Source: SB15 sp964639245 (lineage in GTDB: Bacteria > Chloroflexota > Anaerolineae > Aggregatilineales > J027). From it: 64,000 nucleotides of DNA. The translations under genes were made by a program, and so were the position numbers. The stretch spans positions 24,604 to 88,603 of the forward strand of contig CAZXCU010000020.1 of the NCBI GenBank assembly GCA_964639245.1, read 5' to 3'. Shown here in pieces: positions 48,945 through 57,452 of the stretch. Every line of letters starts with the position of its first letter. Within the stretch, counting starts at the first letter, position 1. The notes under the pieces are model-generated. The model worked only from the letters and a program-made list of their open reading frames with translations, was not told the origin of the DNA and searched no databases.

Positions 48945-49795
48945 GATTGGCCTAACAATCCTTCGCGTTGTAGATAGGCTTCGAGCGCATTTTGCCATGG
49001 ACGAAGCGTAATCCCCAGAGCCGATGCCGCCGTATTCCGCAAAACCGCATATTCGGGCGGGGTCGAAGGGCGGGGATATTCCGCCGCGCTGATTTTTTCA
49101 ATGTCAACCTGTTCACAGCCCATCAAATCCAGAATTTTACGGGCAAATGTCCAGCGTGAAGCCCGTCCCTCATTCACCAGATGGTAAACCCCATACTGAT
49201 GTGTTTGAATCAGCTTAACCACCGCTTCGGCTAGATCCTCATTGTAGGTGGGACAAGCCACTTCATTCACCACCACCCGCAGGGGTTGATTTTCGCGGGC
49301 GCGTTTGATGATGGCATGGATAAAATTGGTTCCCCCATGCGCAAACAACCATGAGGTACGCACAATATAAAATTTTCGCAGATGGTCACGCACCACCTGT
49401 TCTCCGACCATTTTGCTGTATCCATACGGGTTGGCAGGTTTGATGGGGTCATATTCGAGCAGGTCATTCACATTTTGCCCGTCAAACACTTCATTCGTGC
49501 TGATATACAGCATGGCAGCATCCACTTCCAGACAGGCCAGCGCCACATTTTTTGTCCCAAAACCATTCACCCGAATCGCTTCATCTGGACGCAATGCACA
49601 GTCATCGACGGCGGTCATTGCCCCGCAGTGCAGCACCAACTCCGGGCGGGTTTCTTGTATCACCTGACGAATAGCGGAAAAATCCGTAAAATCTACGCTG
49701 TCAATATCAATGCCTGTCACAGCATGTGAGGGGTGGAGTAGTTCTACCAATCGGCTGCCGAGCCGACCTTTTGCGCCTGTTACCAGCGTCCGCAT
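48941..49795 (-). CDS. rmlD: dTDP-4-dehydrorhamnose reductase (RmlD-like)
   Basis: A 284-aa extended short-chain dehydrogenase. The Rossmann start MRTLVTGAKGRLGSRLVELL is followed by the RmlD-type block CGAMTAVDDCALRPDEAIRVN and by STNEVFDG. The active-site Tyr-x-x-x-Lys is YGYSKMVGE, then RTSWLFAHGG. It would reduce dTDP-4-dehydro-L-rhamnose to dTDP-L-rhamnose. The rmlA, rmlB and rmlC genes are not in the window. The first gene of the nine-gene operon, it starts at ATG 49795, shortly after a clear TATAAT box. Confidence 0.85.
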   Translation of the reverse strand: MRTLVTGAKGRLGSRLVELLHPSHAVTGIDIDSVDFTDFSAIRQVIQETRPELVLHCGAMTAVDDCALRPDEAIRVNGFGTKNVALACLEVDAAMLYISTNEVFDGQNVNDLLEYDPIKPANPYGYSKMVGEQVVRDHLRKFYIVRTSWLFAHGGTNFIHAIIKRARENQPLRVVVNEVACPTYNEDLAEAVVKLIQTHQYGVYHLVNEGRASRWTFARKILDLMGCEQVDIEKISAAEYPRPSTPPEYAVLRNTAASALGITLRPWQNALEAYLQREGLLGQS

Positions 49796-49822
49796 GAATC
49801 CGAATCCCGATACTTTGGCTGC

Positions 49823-49851
49823 ATTATATAGGAATCGGCGGCAGTTGTGTA
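49823..49851 (-). promoter_or_regulatory. Promoter of the nine-gene operon
   Basis: On the minus strand a perfect TATAAT (49828-49823), about 28 bases before the rmlD ATG. The -35 is weak: TACACA at a 17-base spacing, or TTGCTA at 21 bases. No closer alternative is seen. Confidence 0.55.
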
Positions 49852-49924
49852 GCAACGACCCCATTTGGAGCCGAAATTTGACTACGCAGTCACGGCTGAG
49901 GAGGCTCTATTTTACAAAAGTGTA

Positions 49925-49949
49925 ATGCCAACCCCTTCTCAATTGGCAT
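49925..49949 (-). terminator. Possible terminator hairpin after the DUF3179 gene
   Basis: ATGCCAA (49925-49931) and TTGGCAT (49943-49949) form a 7-bp stem with an 11-base loop. It lies 15 bases after the DUF3179 stop on the minus strand. The following T-rich stretch is short, so termination may be weak. Confidence 0.4.
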
Positions 49950-49963
49950 CGCACGGGTGATAT

Positions 49964-51169
49964 TTATGGAGTTTGCCAAGCCTCATCGCTAATCACCCCT
50001 TGATCCCAAATGACGGTGTTCGGACGGAAAGCCGCCCATGCAAACCAGAAATGTGGATAACTTAACAGCAGGTCAAGCTGGCTGTCTTGCAACTCACCCT
50101 CAATCGCCCGACCAAAAACATTCCAGGTACTTTTGGTTTGTTCATCCGTGATGATATTGTCATTTGAAACAAAGGTCAGTTCCATACCCTCTGCTGTGAC
50201 TGCCTGATACATCGCGGCAGAACCGGTTTCAATCGACTGCGTAAACAGCGACACCGCCCCCGGTTGCCAGAAAATAACGACTGGTTCATTCTGAACCCGG
50301 TCATTCACCACCCCCGCCCCCTTTAAGCGCTCAAAGGGATAGGCAACCGCATTTTCACCCCTAAAGTAGCCCAGCACACGCTCCATTGTCGGTAAACGGT
50401 CATCGACTTCGCCGTCAAATAAAAATGCCGTACCAGACTCATCGTAACCCGCATAAGAGACACGATCCGCGGTTCGCCCGGTTTGATTCGCCAAGACCTG
50501 TGCATCAGGATGCTCGGCTTTAAATTCGCCCCAACTGACGACCAGTGAGGGTACAAATTCAAGCTGTGTCCCTAACATCTGTCCGACAATCGCTTCCCCG
50601 GTGAACTGCTGCCACCATGACTGGGTTTCATGATCCCACATGATCATATCGCTGTTTCTGAGCAACCCGGACACGCCAAAATGTAAAACTTGCCCGTTGA
50701 CAGTTCGCTTGTATACGATGGAAGCATTACACAAGGGGCAAAAGGTAACCGCGATGGGTTCGCCGTTAAGTTCGGTGTTGACGATTTCGTGATTATTGAG
50801 CAATAAAAGCGGGTAGGCACGGGCTTCGCCATTGATTTCTACCGCAATAACCTGCTGCTCATCCGGCAAATAGCCATTCGTGGTTTCAGCATCCGTGTAT
50901 TCTGTGAAAAAGGCCGGCGTGCGTTCTAAATTAAACGGGGCATTATCCGGGTAAGTATATCCTTGAGGATAGTAGGGTGGAATGCCATCCGGCGGCGGGC
51001 CACCAAAAAAAATTTCATCGGGCGAAACACTGGTTTGGTTGAAATCGGTATCATCCCAGAGAGCTTCAAATCGCCCAAATCCGTCGTCATCTTGTGCCGA
51101 GAGGAATCCCATAGTTACACCAAAAATACCCAACGCCAAAACACTCAGGAGGATAAGTTTTTTGAGCAT
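49964..51169 (-). CDS. DUF3179-domain secreted protein
   Basis: A 401-aa protein with a signal peptide (MLKKLILLSVLALGIFGVTM, then FLSAQDD). The DUF3179 region follows: NGEARAYPLLLLNNHEIVN, then the hallmark VTFCPLCNASIVYKR, FGVSGLLRNSDMIMWD and SWWQQFTGEA. The two Cys of FCPLC could bind metal or heme or be redox-active. The fold is known only by family, and its reaction is unknown. The family is common in Chloroflexota and halophilic archaea. ATG 51169 has GAGG upstream. It is divergent from dnaG. Confidence 0.9.
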   Translation of the reverse strand: MLKKLILLSVLALGIFGVTMGFLSAQDDDGFGRFEALWDDTDFNQTSVSPDEIFFGGPPPDGIPPYYPQGYTYPDNAPFNLERTPAFFTEYTDAETTNGYLPDEQQVIAVEINGEARAYPLLLLNNHEIVNTELNGEPIAVTFCPLCNASIVYKRTVNGQVLHFGVSGLLRNSDMIMWDHETQSWWQQFTGEAIVGQMLGTQLEFVPSLVVSWGEFKAEHPDAQVLANQTGRTADRVSYAGYDESGTAFLFDGEVDDRLPTMERVLGYFRGENAVAYPFERLKGAGVVNDRVQNEPVVIFWQPGAVSLFTQSIETGSAAMYQAVTAEGMELTFVSNDNIITDEQTKSTWNVFGRAIEGELQDSQLDLLLSYPHFWFAWAAFRPNTVIWDQGVISDEAWQTP

Positions 51170-51309
51170 TCTAAGACCTCTACGTCTACTTTGTACCCTA
51201 GATAACATTCAGACAGGCTATCTTACGCTGGCAAATGGCGTAAAATGGAGCAACAAATTAGCCAGTTCAGGCTCGTAATTTCGGGCAATTTAGTTATCGT
51301 TCAGCTTCT

Positions 51310-51338
51310 TTGCTCGAATAATTCATCATGTGTATAAT
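51310..51338 (+). promoter_or_regulatory. Promoter of the dnaG-rpoD operon
   Basis: TTGCTC (51310-51315), a 17-base spacer and TATAAT (51333-51338), about 27 bases before the dnaG ATG. Confidence 0.7.
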
Positions 51339-51364
51339 GCAGAGACAGGCAGCGGGGTGATTCC

Positions 51365-53356
51365 ATGTCGGCGGTAGATGATATTAAGGCGCGGCTGGAC
51401 ATTGTGGATGTCGTGTCTGGCTACGCGCCGCTTAAAAAAGCAGGCCGTAACTACAAAGCGCCCTGTCCATTTCATGGCGAAAAAACACCCTCATTTTTTG
51501 TCTTTCCTGATACGCAAACATGGCGCTGTTTCGGGCAATGCGGTGAAGGCGGCGATGTTTTTTCGTTTGTCATGAAAGCTGAAGGGTGGGATTTCAGCGA
51601 AGCGCTGCGCGAACTCGCCAAACGTGCTGGCGTGGAACTCCATACCCAGACTACGCCCAAACAAGAAGCAGCCGAAACCCGCCTGTTTAATTTATTGGCA
51701 GAAACAGCAAATTTCTTCCAACAAAACCTCACCAACAGCCCGGCCTATGCGTACCTGAAAAAACGCGGTCTTTCCGATGAAACCGCCCAAGCCTTTCAAC
51801 TCGGCTATGCCCTTCCCCAATGGCACGCCGCGCTTGATCATCTCAAACTGTATAAATTCAGCGAAAACGAAATCATTGAAGCGGGCGTGGCTATTCGGAA
51901 TGAACAGGGTAATGTCTATGACCGTTTCCGCAACCGTTTTGTGATTCCCATTCGAGATTCACGCGGGCGGGTGGTCGGGTTTGGCGCACGCGCTATTCAT
52001 CCTGATGATGAACCGAAATATCTTAATTCACCGCAAAGCACCCTCTTTGACAAAAGCCACCTGCTCTATGGGTTTGATATGGCACGCCGCGCCATCCGCG
52101 AAACGGAAACCGTGGTCGTGGTTGAGGGGTATATGGATGTGATTCAAGCCCATCAAGCGGGCTATCCCAATGTGGTTGCAACGATGGGAACCGCCCTGAC
52201 CGAATCGCATTTGCAAACCCTCAGCAAATATGCCCACCGTTTGATTCTGGCGCTGGATGCGGATATGGCAGGAATTAAAGCCACCATGCGCGGGCTGGAT
52301 GTGGCGCGAGAAACCCTGAGCAGTGACCGCGTGATGGTACTGGACGCACAGGGCATCATGCAGCAGGCGGGCAAACTCAACTTGGATATTCGTGTACTGG
52401 ATATCCCCGAAGGCAAAGACCCGGATGATTTTATTCGGCACACGCCCGAAAAATGGCAAACACAGGTGGACAATGCGCTGCCGCTAGCCGAATATATCAT
52501 CAAGGTCGGCACCGCCAATCTTGCCCCCAATGCCTCTGTCGCAGACCGTGAAGCGCTGGCCCGTGAATTGCTGCCCTTGCTCACGGCTACCGAAAATAAC
52601 ATCCATCAGCGCAACAATGTTCAACTTTTGAGCCATCGTTTGCGGCTAGACCCGCGTGCTATGGTGTCATGGGCAGTGAATCGAACCGCCTCCCCAAGCG
52701 AAAATGGTACAAAAAACACCCGGCAATCTGTACAGAAAAAACTCAGAGAAGCACCGCGTGTTGAACTACCCAAATCGCCACTTGCCAGTCGCCAGAGGGT
52801 GCTGGAAAAACAATGTTTGATGGTACTGCTCCAAGAGCCGCATCGTTTATTTGAAGCCAATCGCCTATTGCGGGACATCAGCGACAAAATGGGTGGGATA
52901 ACTTCCCCGTGTCTCGAAATAGATGACTTTACCCAGACCGATTTTCAGGCGATTTTTGCCCTTTTGGAACGGGCAAACCAGCAGGACGCACAAGAACCCC
53001 TAGACTTTTTGCTGGAAAATGCCCATGATAATTTGCTGGATGCCATTAACGAAGTGCTGTCTGAGCCATTGGAAACTTTTGCTCAGAAAAAACGACTATA
53101 TAATACAGAGCTAATTTCATGGCAGCAGGAACGGAAGCGGCGCTACGGGGCGCAGCGTGACGATTTTCAAGAACGGTTGTTGCAAATGCGGCATGATCGC
53201 ATTGAACAGGAGATTAAGGAAATCTACTTTTTGCAAGAGGAAGCGCAGGACGAGGCTGAGACCTACTCGCAAAGAATGAATCAGCTTATGCGTACCAAGT
53301 ATGTGCTAAATCAAGCCATCAAGCAAATTCAAGTCAGTAGCAAGGATAGGGAATGA
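51365..53356 (+). CDS. dnaG: DNA primase
   Basis: A 663-aa enzyme that makes RNA primers at the replication fork. The CHC2 zinc finger has Cys34, His37, Cys55 and Cys59 (CPFHGEKTPSFFVF, then WRCFGQCGEGGDVFSF). The core is followed by the TOPRIM motif VVVVEGYMDVIQAHQAG and ILALDADMAG. The C-terminal part (about 480-663) is a variable helicase-binding-type region. Length is normal. The stop overlaps the rpoD ATG (ATGA), the classical macromolecular-synthesis order without rpsU. Confidence 0.97.
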   Translation: MSAVDDIKARLDIVDVVSGYAPLKKAGRNYKAPCPFHGEKTPSFFVFPDTQTWRCFGQCGEGGDVFSFVMKAEGWDFSEALRELAKRAGVELHTQTTPKQEAAETRLFNLLAETANFFQQNLTNSPAYAYLKKRGLSDETAQAFQLGYALPQWHAALDHLKLYKFSENEIIEAGVAIRNEQGNVYDRFRNRFVIPIRDSRGRVVGFGARAIHPDDEPKYLNSPQSTLFDKSHLLYGFDMARRAIRETETVVVVEGYMDVIQAHQAGYPNVVATMGTALTESHLQTLSKYAHRLILALDADMAGIKATMRGLDVARETLSSDRVMVLDAQGIMQQAGKLNLDIRVLDIPEGKDPDDFIRHTPEKWQTQVDNALPLAEYIIKVGTANLAPNASVADREALARELLPLLTATENNIHQRNNVQLLSHRLRLDPRAMVSWAVNRTASPSENGTKNTRQSVQKKLREAPRVELPKSPLASRQRVLEKQCLMVLLQEPHRLFEANRLLRDISDKMGGITSPCLEIDDFTQTDFQAIFALLERANQQDAQEPLDFLLENAHDNLLDAINEVLSEPLETFAQKKRLYNTELISWQQERKRRYGAQRDDFQERLLQMRHDRIEQEIKEIYFLQEEAQDEAETYSQRMNQLMRTKYVLNQAIKQIQVSSKDRE

Positions 53357-55074
53357 ACCAGATGGCAAAACGACCCGTATCCCAAGAAAAATTGAATGCG
53401 GATATGGAAGCGCTGTTGGTCAAAGGGCGGCGAAACAAACAGCTCGAGGAATCCGAAATCCTCAGCATTTTTGACGACCCCGAAGGCGAACAGGTGCAGC
53501 GCTTCATGGAAACTTTAGAGAATGAGCATATTGAAGTTATTTTTGCCGAAGAGGACGAGGAAATAGAACTTGATGATTTAGACGACTTGGACGACCTTGA
53601 GCCGGATGAAGACGACCTCAGCGACGACGAGGACGATTATGACGCGGACGACGATGAGTTAGAAGCTGCTGTTCGCGGTGCGGCGGGAGTCTCCGATGAC
53701 CCGGTGCGGATGTACCTCAAGGAAATCGGGCAGGTTGATTTGCTCAATCAGGATAGGGAAACATGGCTGGCGAGTCAGATTACCGCCTCGGTCATGTATG
53801 TGGATACGGTGGAGGAATTTCGCAAAAAAGGCAATCGAAATCCTACTGATACGGATGTCCTGCTCCAGATCTACCAGAAATCCTATGACGCATGGCAAAA
53901 GGTGCAAAAAATCACCCAGAGTGTCAAACAAGACCCGCCAGACATCATTAAAATGATTGAGGAAGTCCGCGCCTTGCGCGACAATTGGCATGGCGAAGGC
54001 ATCTCCTATATTCGGGATTATCTGCTGCAACACCAATGGGGGCGGGAAGAAAATTGGAGCAACATCGCGCAGGAATTTTTTAACGTCTACCATGTCTTTT
54101 ACATGCTGCCTTCGTCCTTGCAAAGTGAAATTATCCTGCACTTTAAGGCCAACAAGACTCTAGCGACACCCGAAATGATGGCCGGGTGGATAGAAGCCAA
54201 TCCTCCCTATGCAGAAGACATCACCGACGAAATGAAAGCCATGCTGTTCCGGGGGCATGAAGCGGCAGAAGCGCTCACCCGTGCCAATTTGCGTCTCGTG
54301 GTCAGCGTTGCCAAACGTTATATGGGACGTGGCATCAGCTTTTTAGATTTAATTCAGGAAGGCAATATTGGGTTGCTGCGTGCCGTCGAAAAATTCGACC
54401 ACACCAAAGGCTTTAAATTCAGCACCTATGCCACATGGTGGATTCGTCAAGCCATCAGCCGTGCCATTGCCGACCAGGCCCGCACCATTCGGATTCCGGT
54501 TCATATGGTTGAAACCATCAACCGTTTAATGCGGATTCAGCGCGATTTAACACAGGAAAAAGGGGCAGAACCCACCGCCGAAGATTTAGCGGTTGAAATG
54601 AATTTCCTCACCGCCGAAGAAATTAAAAAGGTCAAAAGTTTGCGGGATAGCGGCGAAAAACTGGAATATGTTGACCCCGCCCTGTATCGCAAACTCCGCC
54701 GCGAAGCCAACAAAATCCGACGGATTCTGCGAATTTCGCAGGAACCCATGTCGCTTGAAATGACGGTGGGGCAAGAAGACAGCAGCATGTTGGGCGATTT
54801 CATCGAAGATGACAAAATGGTCGGACCCGTGGATGCTGCCACCCGTCAACTTTTGAAAGAGCAAATCCGCGATGCGCTGTTTGTCTTAAATGACCGCGAA
54901 CGTGAAGTGCTGGAAATGCGCTTTGGGTTGAAAGATGGTCAGGAACACACGCTGGAAGAAGTCGGACGGTATTATGGCGTAACCCGTGAACGCATCCGCC
55001 AGATTGAGGCCAAAGCCCTCCGCAAACTGCGCCAACCCAACCGCAGCCGTCCCTTGCGGGATTATCTGGAATAA
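53353..55074 (+). CDS. rpoD: Primary sigma factor RpoD
   Basis: A 573-aa housekeeping sigma factor. Region 1.1-like residues are followed by a strongly acidic stretch (about 56-97, mostly Asp and Glu) before region 1.2 (DDPVRMYLKEIGQVDLL). Region 2 carries VAKRYMGRGISFLDLIQEGN and FSTYATWWIRQAISRAIADQ. Region 3 carries RIPVHMVETINRL, and region 4 ends in TLEEVGRYYGVTRERIRQIE and KLRQPNRSRPLRDYLE. An insert of about 110 residues between regions 1.2 and 2 is present, as in many RpoD proteins. ATG 53353 overlaps dnaG; MAKRP at 53362 is an alternative. Confidence 0.96.
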   Translation: MNQMAKRPVSQEKLNADMEALLVKGRRNKQLEESEILSIFDDPEGEQVQRFMETLENEHIEVIFAEEDEEIELDDLDDLDDLEPDEDDLSDDEDDYDADDDELEAAVRGAAGVSDDPVRMYLKEIGQVDLLNQDRETWLASQITASVMYVDTVEEFRKKGNRNPTDTDVLLQIYQKSYDAWQKVQKITQSVKQDPPDIIKMIEEVRALRDNWHGEGISYIRDYLLQHQWGREENWSNIAQEFFNVYHVFYMLPSSLQSEIILHFKANKTLATPEMMAGWIEANPPYAEDITDEMKAMLFRGHEAAEALTRANLRLVVSVAKRYMGRGISFLDLIQEGNIGLLRAVEKFDHTKGFKFSTYATWWIRQAISRAIADQARTIRIPVHMVETINRLMRIQRDLTQEKGAEPTAEDLAVEMNFLTAEEIKKVKSLRDSGEKLEYVDPALYRKLRREANKIRRILRISQEPMSLEMTVGQEDSSMLGDFIEDDKMVGPVDAATRQLLKEQIRDALFVLNDREREVLEMRFGLKDGQEHTLEEVGRYYGVTRERIRQIEAKALRKLRQPNRSRPLRDYLE

Positions 55075-55075
55075 C

Positions 55076-55339
55076 ATGCGAAAATCGAAGTGGTTTTTAC
55101 TCGGTGAACCCGCCGATTTACCGCTTGAGGCCATCGGCTTGGGGCAAAATGTTCGGCGCATCCTCTATCTTGTCTCGTTGCTGCCATTTGTGGGGTTGGT
55201 CATCGGGGGAAATTACGCGGTGCGTCGCAATGCCGCCACCCGTCAATTGGGGCGGCGGCTGTTGCGCTTCACCTTGCTTTTGCACAGTTTTTATATGCTG
55301 TGTTTGTGTCCGGCAGCCCTGTTATTAGCGGCGCGGTAA
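55076..55339 (+). CDS. Small two-helix membrane protein
   Basis: An 87-aa protein beginning MRKSKWFLLGEPADLPLEAIG, with helix 1 (about 30-50, ILYLVSLLPFVGLVIGG) and helix 2 (about 66-86, LRFTLLLHSFYMLCLCPAALLL). It starts one base after the rpoD stop, so it is probably co-translated. It is not a known family. Its end overlaps the convergent aminotransferase gene by 15 bases. A role linked to sigma factor or envelope cannot be inferred from sequence. Confidence 0.6.
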   Translation: MRKSKWFLLGEPADLPLEAIGLGQNVRRILYLVSLLPFVGLVIGGNYAVRRNAATRQLGRRLLRFTLLLHSFYMLCLCPAALLLAAR

Positions 55340-56620
55340 TTCGCTTAAGGCTTGGTGCAGACGGTTAAAAGCCGCTTCGGTGCGTTGGGGCGGTAGCGCA
55401 TATGAAAACCGTACCCAATTCCGTCCTGCTTCCGAGAAGAATCCGCCCGGCACCACAGCAATCCCGTATTCGCGGGCTAAAATTTCGCCCAGTTCAATCG
55501 AGCTAGTTTCTTCATTACACCAGTCAGACAGGTCAATGAACGCATAGTAGCCTTGCCCCATGATATGCCGATAGCCATTCGACTCAAGCTGCTGGCGCAA
55601 AATTTTACGGCTAGCGTTGGTCGGTTCAATCGTGCTGGCAGCGGCTTTTTCAAAGCCCATCTCATAGGCCACCACTGCCACCGCCTGACTAAAGTAATTG
55701 GGGAACACCCCATGCGAGGCACGGCTGATGATAAATTTGCACACATCCGGCGACGCAATCAAATGGGCGCTGCGAATATTTGACCCGCCCAGCGATTTGG
55801 TCAGCCCGTCTAAGAACATCAAGCGGTTGCGGTCTTCCGGCGAGAAGGCTTCCAGCACTTGGTTAATATCATAGGGTTTTTCTTCGCTAATCCAGTGATA
55901 AATCCAATCAAACAACACAAATTGCACGCCCAATTCGAGTGCTTTTTGTGCCAGCGCAATCTGGCTTTCAACCGATTGGCTGCGTCCGGTGGGATTGTCC
56001 GGTGAAGTAATCAACATTCCCGCCACACGCCGTCCGTGTTCATGGGCAAAATCCACCGCCGTTTTTAGCCCGTCTTCGGTGTAGGCCCACCCATCCGCTT
56101 CATCACCGGGCGCTTGCAGCACATTCAAACCGGCGGCATACGGCCCCCAGTTATAGCTAATCCACGGGACGGCAGAAGTCAGCAGCACATCCCCAACGCG
56201 GCGTGTTCCGCGATGAATCATGGCATCGTAGGCTTTCATCAAAATATCGCGTCCACCAATTCCCGCCACAACATTGGCTGGCCCCCAGCCTGTAGCCGGA
56301 TTAATTTTCCAGTAGGCATTGGCAACCGCATTCCGAAAACCATCGTAGCCGTAAGGTTGATCGTAGCCAGTGCCATGTTTGATGTGCATTTCCGCCGCCT
56401 TCATGATGATTTCAGCCGGCACACCATCCAGACTCGCGCCGCCATCCCCTTGAGAGGCATCATAGGTTTCGGCATCCTTACCGACTTTGGCAAGGTACGC
56501 ATCCAGCCCTTTTTTGATGATAAACATGCGGGAGGGGGGGATTTCAGTTTGGTTCGCTGGATACTCATTCACAGGGATGAGTGTTTCATAAGGCACAGCA
56601 AACCGAGGTTGTTGGGACAT
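55325..56620 (-). CDS. PLP-dependent aminotransferase (class I/II)
   Basis: A 431-aa fold-type I aminotransferase. LITSPDNPTG is at 203-212. The cofactor Asp is in FVLFDWIYH (Asp238), and the Schiff-base Lys is in FLDGLTKSLGGSNIRS (Lys275). A late Arg block NWVRFSYALPP completes the site. The N-terminal part with GYGYDGFRNAVANAYW is typical of aspartate-, aromatic- or alanine-type enzymes, but which one cannot be told. ATG 56620 is used, since GTG 56623 adds only one residue. It is monocistronic as far as can be seen. Confidence 0.9.
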   Translation of the reverse strand: MSQQPRFAVPYETLIPVNEYPANQTEIPPSRMFIIKKGLDAYLAKVGKDAETYDASQGDGGASLDGVPAEIIMKAAEMHIKHGTGYDQPYGYDGFRNAVANAYWKINPATGWGPANVVAGIGGRDILMKAYDAMIHRGTRRVGDVLLTSAVPWISYNWGPYAAGLNVLQAPGDEADGWAYTEDGLKTAVDFAHEHGRRVAGMLITSPDNPTGRSQSVESQIALAQKALELGVQFVLFDWIYHWISEEKPYDINQVLEAFSPEDRNRLMFLDGLTKSLGGSNIRSAHLIASPDVCKFIISRASHGVFPNYFSQAVAVVAYEMGFEKAAASTIEPTNASRKILRQQLESNGYRHIMGQGYYAFIDLSDWCNEETSSIELGEILAREYGIAVVPGGFFSEAGRNWVRFSYALPPQRTEAAFNRLHQALSELPRR

Positions 56621-56698
56621 CACTTCTACCTTTAACTATGAATATTTGATGAGTGATTTTATCTTACCTCAGTTGAAATACCTATAAATATAGGCAGA

Positions 56699-57151
56699 AT
56701 GACTATGAAGATTATCTCTGGTGGACAAACAGGGGTAGACCGTGCCGCGTTAGATTGGGCAATTCAGCATGACATCCCGCATGGCGGATGGTGTCCCAGA
56801 GGTCGCCGCGCCGAAGATGGCACGATTCCCGAAAAATATCAGTTAGAAGAAACTCCCTCCGATGAGTATGCACAACGCACCGAATGGAATGTGCGTGACA
56901 GCGACATAACCCTGATTTTTGCCGATTCATTGCCTTTAACCGGAGGAACCCTGCTGACAAAGGAACTGGCAGAGCGTTATCACAAGCCCTGCCATGTTCA
57001 GCTAAATGAGGAAAATTCCGTGTTGTTGATGTCTTTTTTGCAAAAACATCAGCCACAGACATTGAATATTGCCGGGCCGCGTGCCAGCGCCGCACCCGAC
57101 ATCGGAGCATGGGTTCAGCGCGTTTTGGACGCGATTTTCTTCGGCAGATAG
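56699..57151 (+). CDS. Putative molybdenum carrier family protein
   Basis: A 150-aa Rossmann-like protein of the Pfam molybdenum carrier family. It starts MKIISGGQTGVDRAALDWAI, with GGWCPRGRRAEDGTIP and ESDI-like RDSDITLIFADS blocks, then LTGGTLLTKELAERY and LNIAGPRASAAP. In eukaryotic and algal relatives this fold binds molybdenum cofactor, but many bacterial members lie near RNA or nucleotide genes and have unknown ligands. AGGC lies before the ATG. The end overlaps the small convergent gene. Confidence 0.85.
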   Translation: MTMKIISGGQTGVDRAALDWAIQHDIPHGGWCPRGRRAEDGTIPEKYQLEETPSDEYAQRTEWNVRDSDITLIFADSLPLTGGTLLTKELAERYHKPCHVQLNEENSVLLMSFLQKHQPQTLNIAGPRASAAPDIGAWVQRVLDAIFFGR

Positions 57152-57309
57152 CTGGCAAAAAGTTCCTGTAACGACACACGCTTTTTCTGTTCCGAGGGGC
57201 TGTTCTGCCGTTCAGCTTCGGCCTGATGTGCAAGGCGGTCTTGTTCGCGTTCACGCAGTAAATCGCGCTGTCGGTCTAGCGAAATCTTGTGCAAGGTGTA
57301 ATCGTTCAT
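57115..57309 (-). CDS. Small charged hypothetical protein
   Basis: A 64-aa, highly charged helical protein starting MNDYTLHKISLDRQRDLLRE, with many Arg, Glu and Gln residues and no membrane segment. The MNDY-x-x-HK-x-x-x-DR-x-x-x-LLRE pattern recalls small proteins often seen in Chloroflexota genomes, so it is probably real. AGGGA lies about 10 bases before the ATG. Its end overlaps the convergent molybdenum-carrier-like gene. It is divergent from the ArsR-type gene across a palindrome. Confidence 0.6.
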   Translation of the reverse strand: MNDYTLHKISLDRQRDLLREREQDRLAHQAEAERQNSPSEQKKRVSLQELFASYLPKKIASKTR

Positions 57310-57362
57310 GCGCTTTTTTCCCTATGTCTTTTTCAGGATAAAGCCTATAGAGCCAAAACAAA

Positions 57363-57388
57363 ATCATTTTAGAAAAAACTAAAATGAT
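57363..57388. promoter_or_regulatory. Perfect palindrome between divergent genes (candidate operator)
   Basis: ATCATTTTAG (57363-57372) and CTAAAATGAT (57379-57388) are exact inverted 10-mers around six A. It lies between the small minus-strand gene and the ArsR-type regulator gene. It would suit autoregulation by a dimeric HTH protein. The two runs of A and T are too short to make it a convincing terminator. Confidence 0.6.
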
Positions 57389-57452
57389 AGGTGTACAATG
57401 AGAATTACAGGATAATACGAACAGGTGTTCAAGCAGCGAGGTTCTTTCTTTT

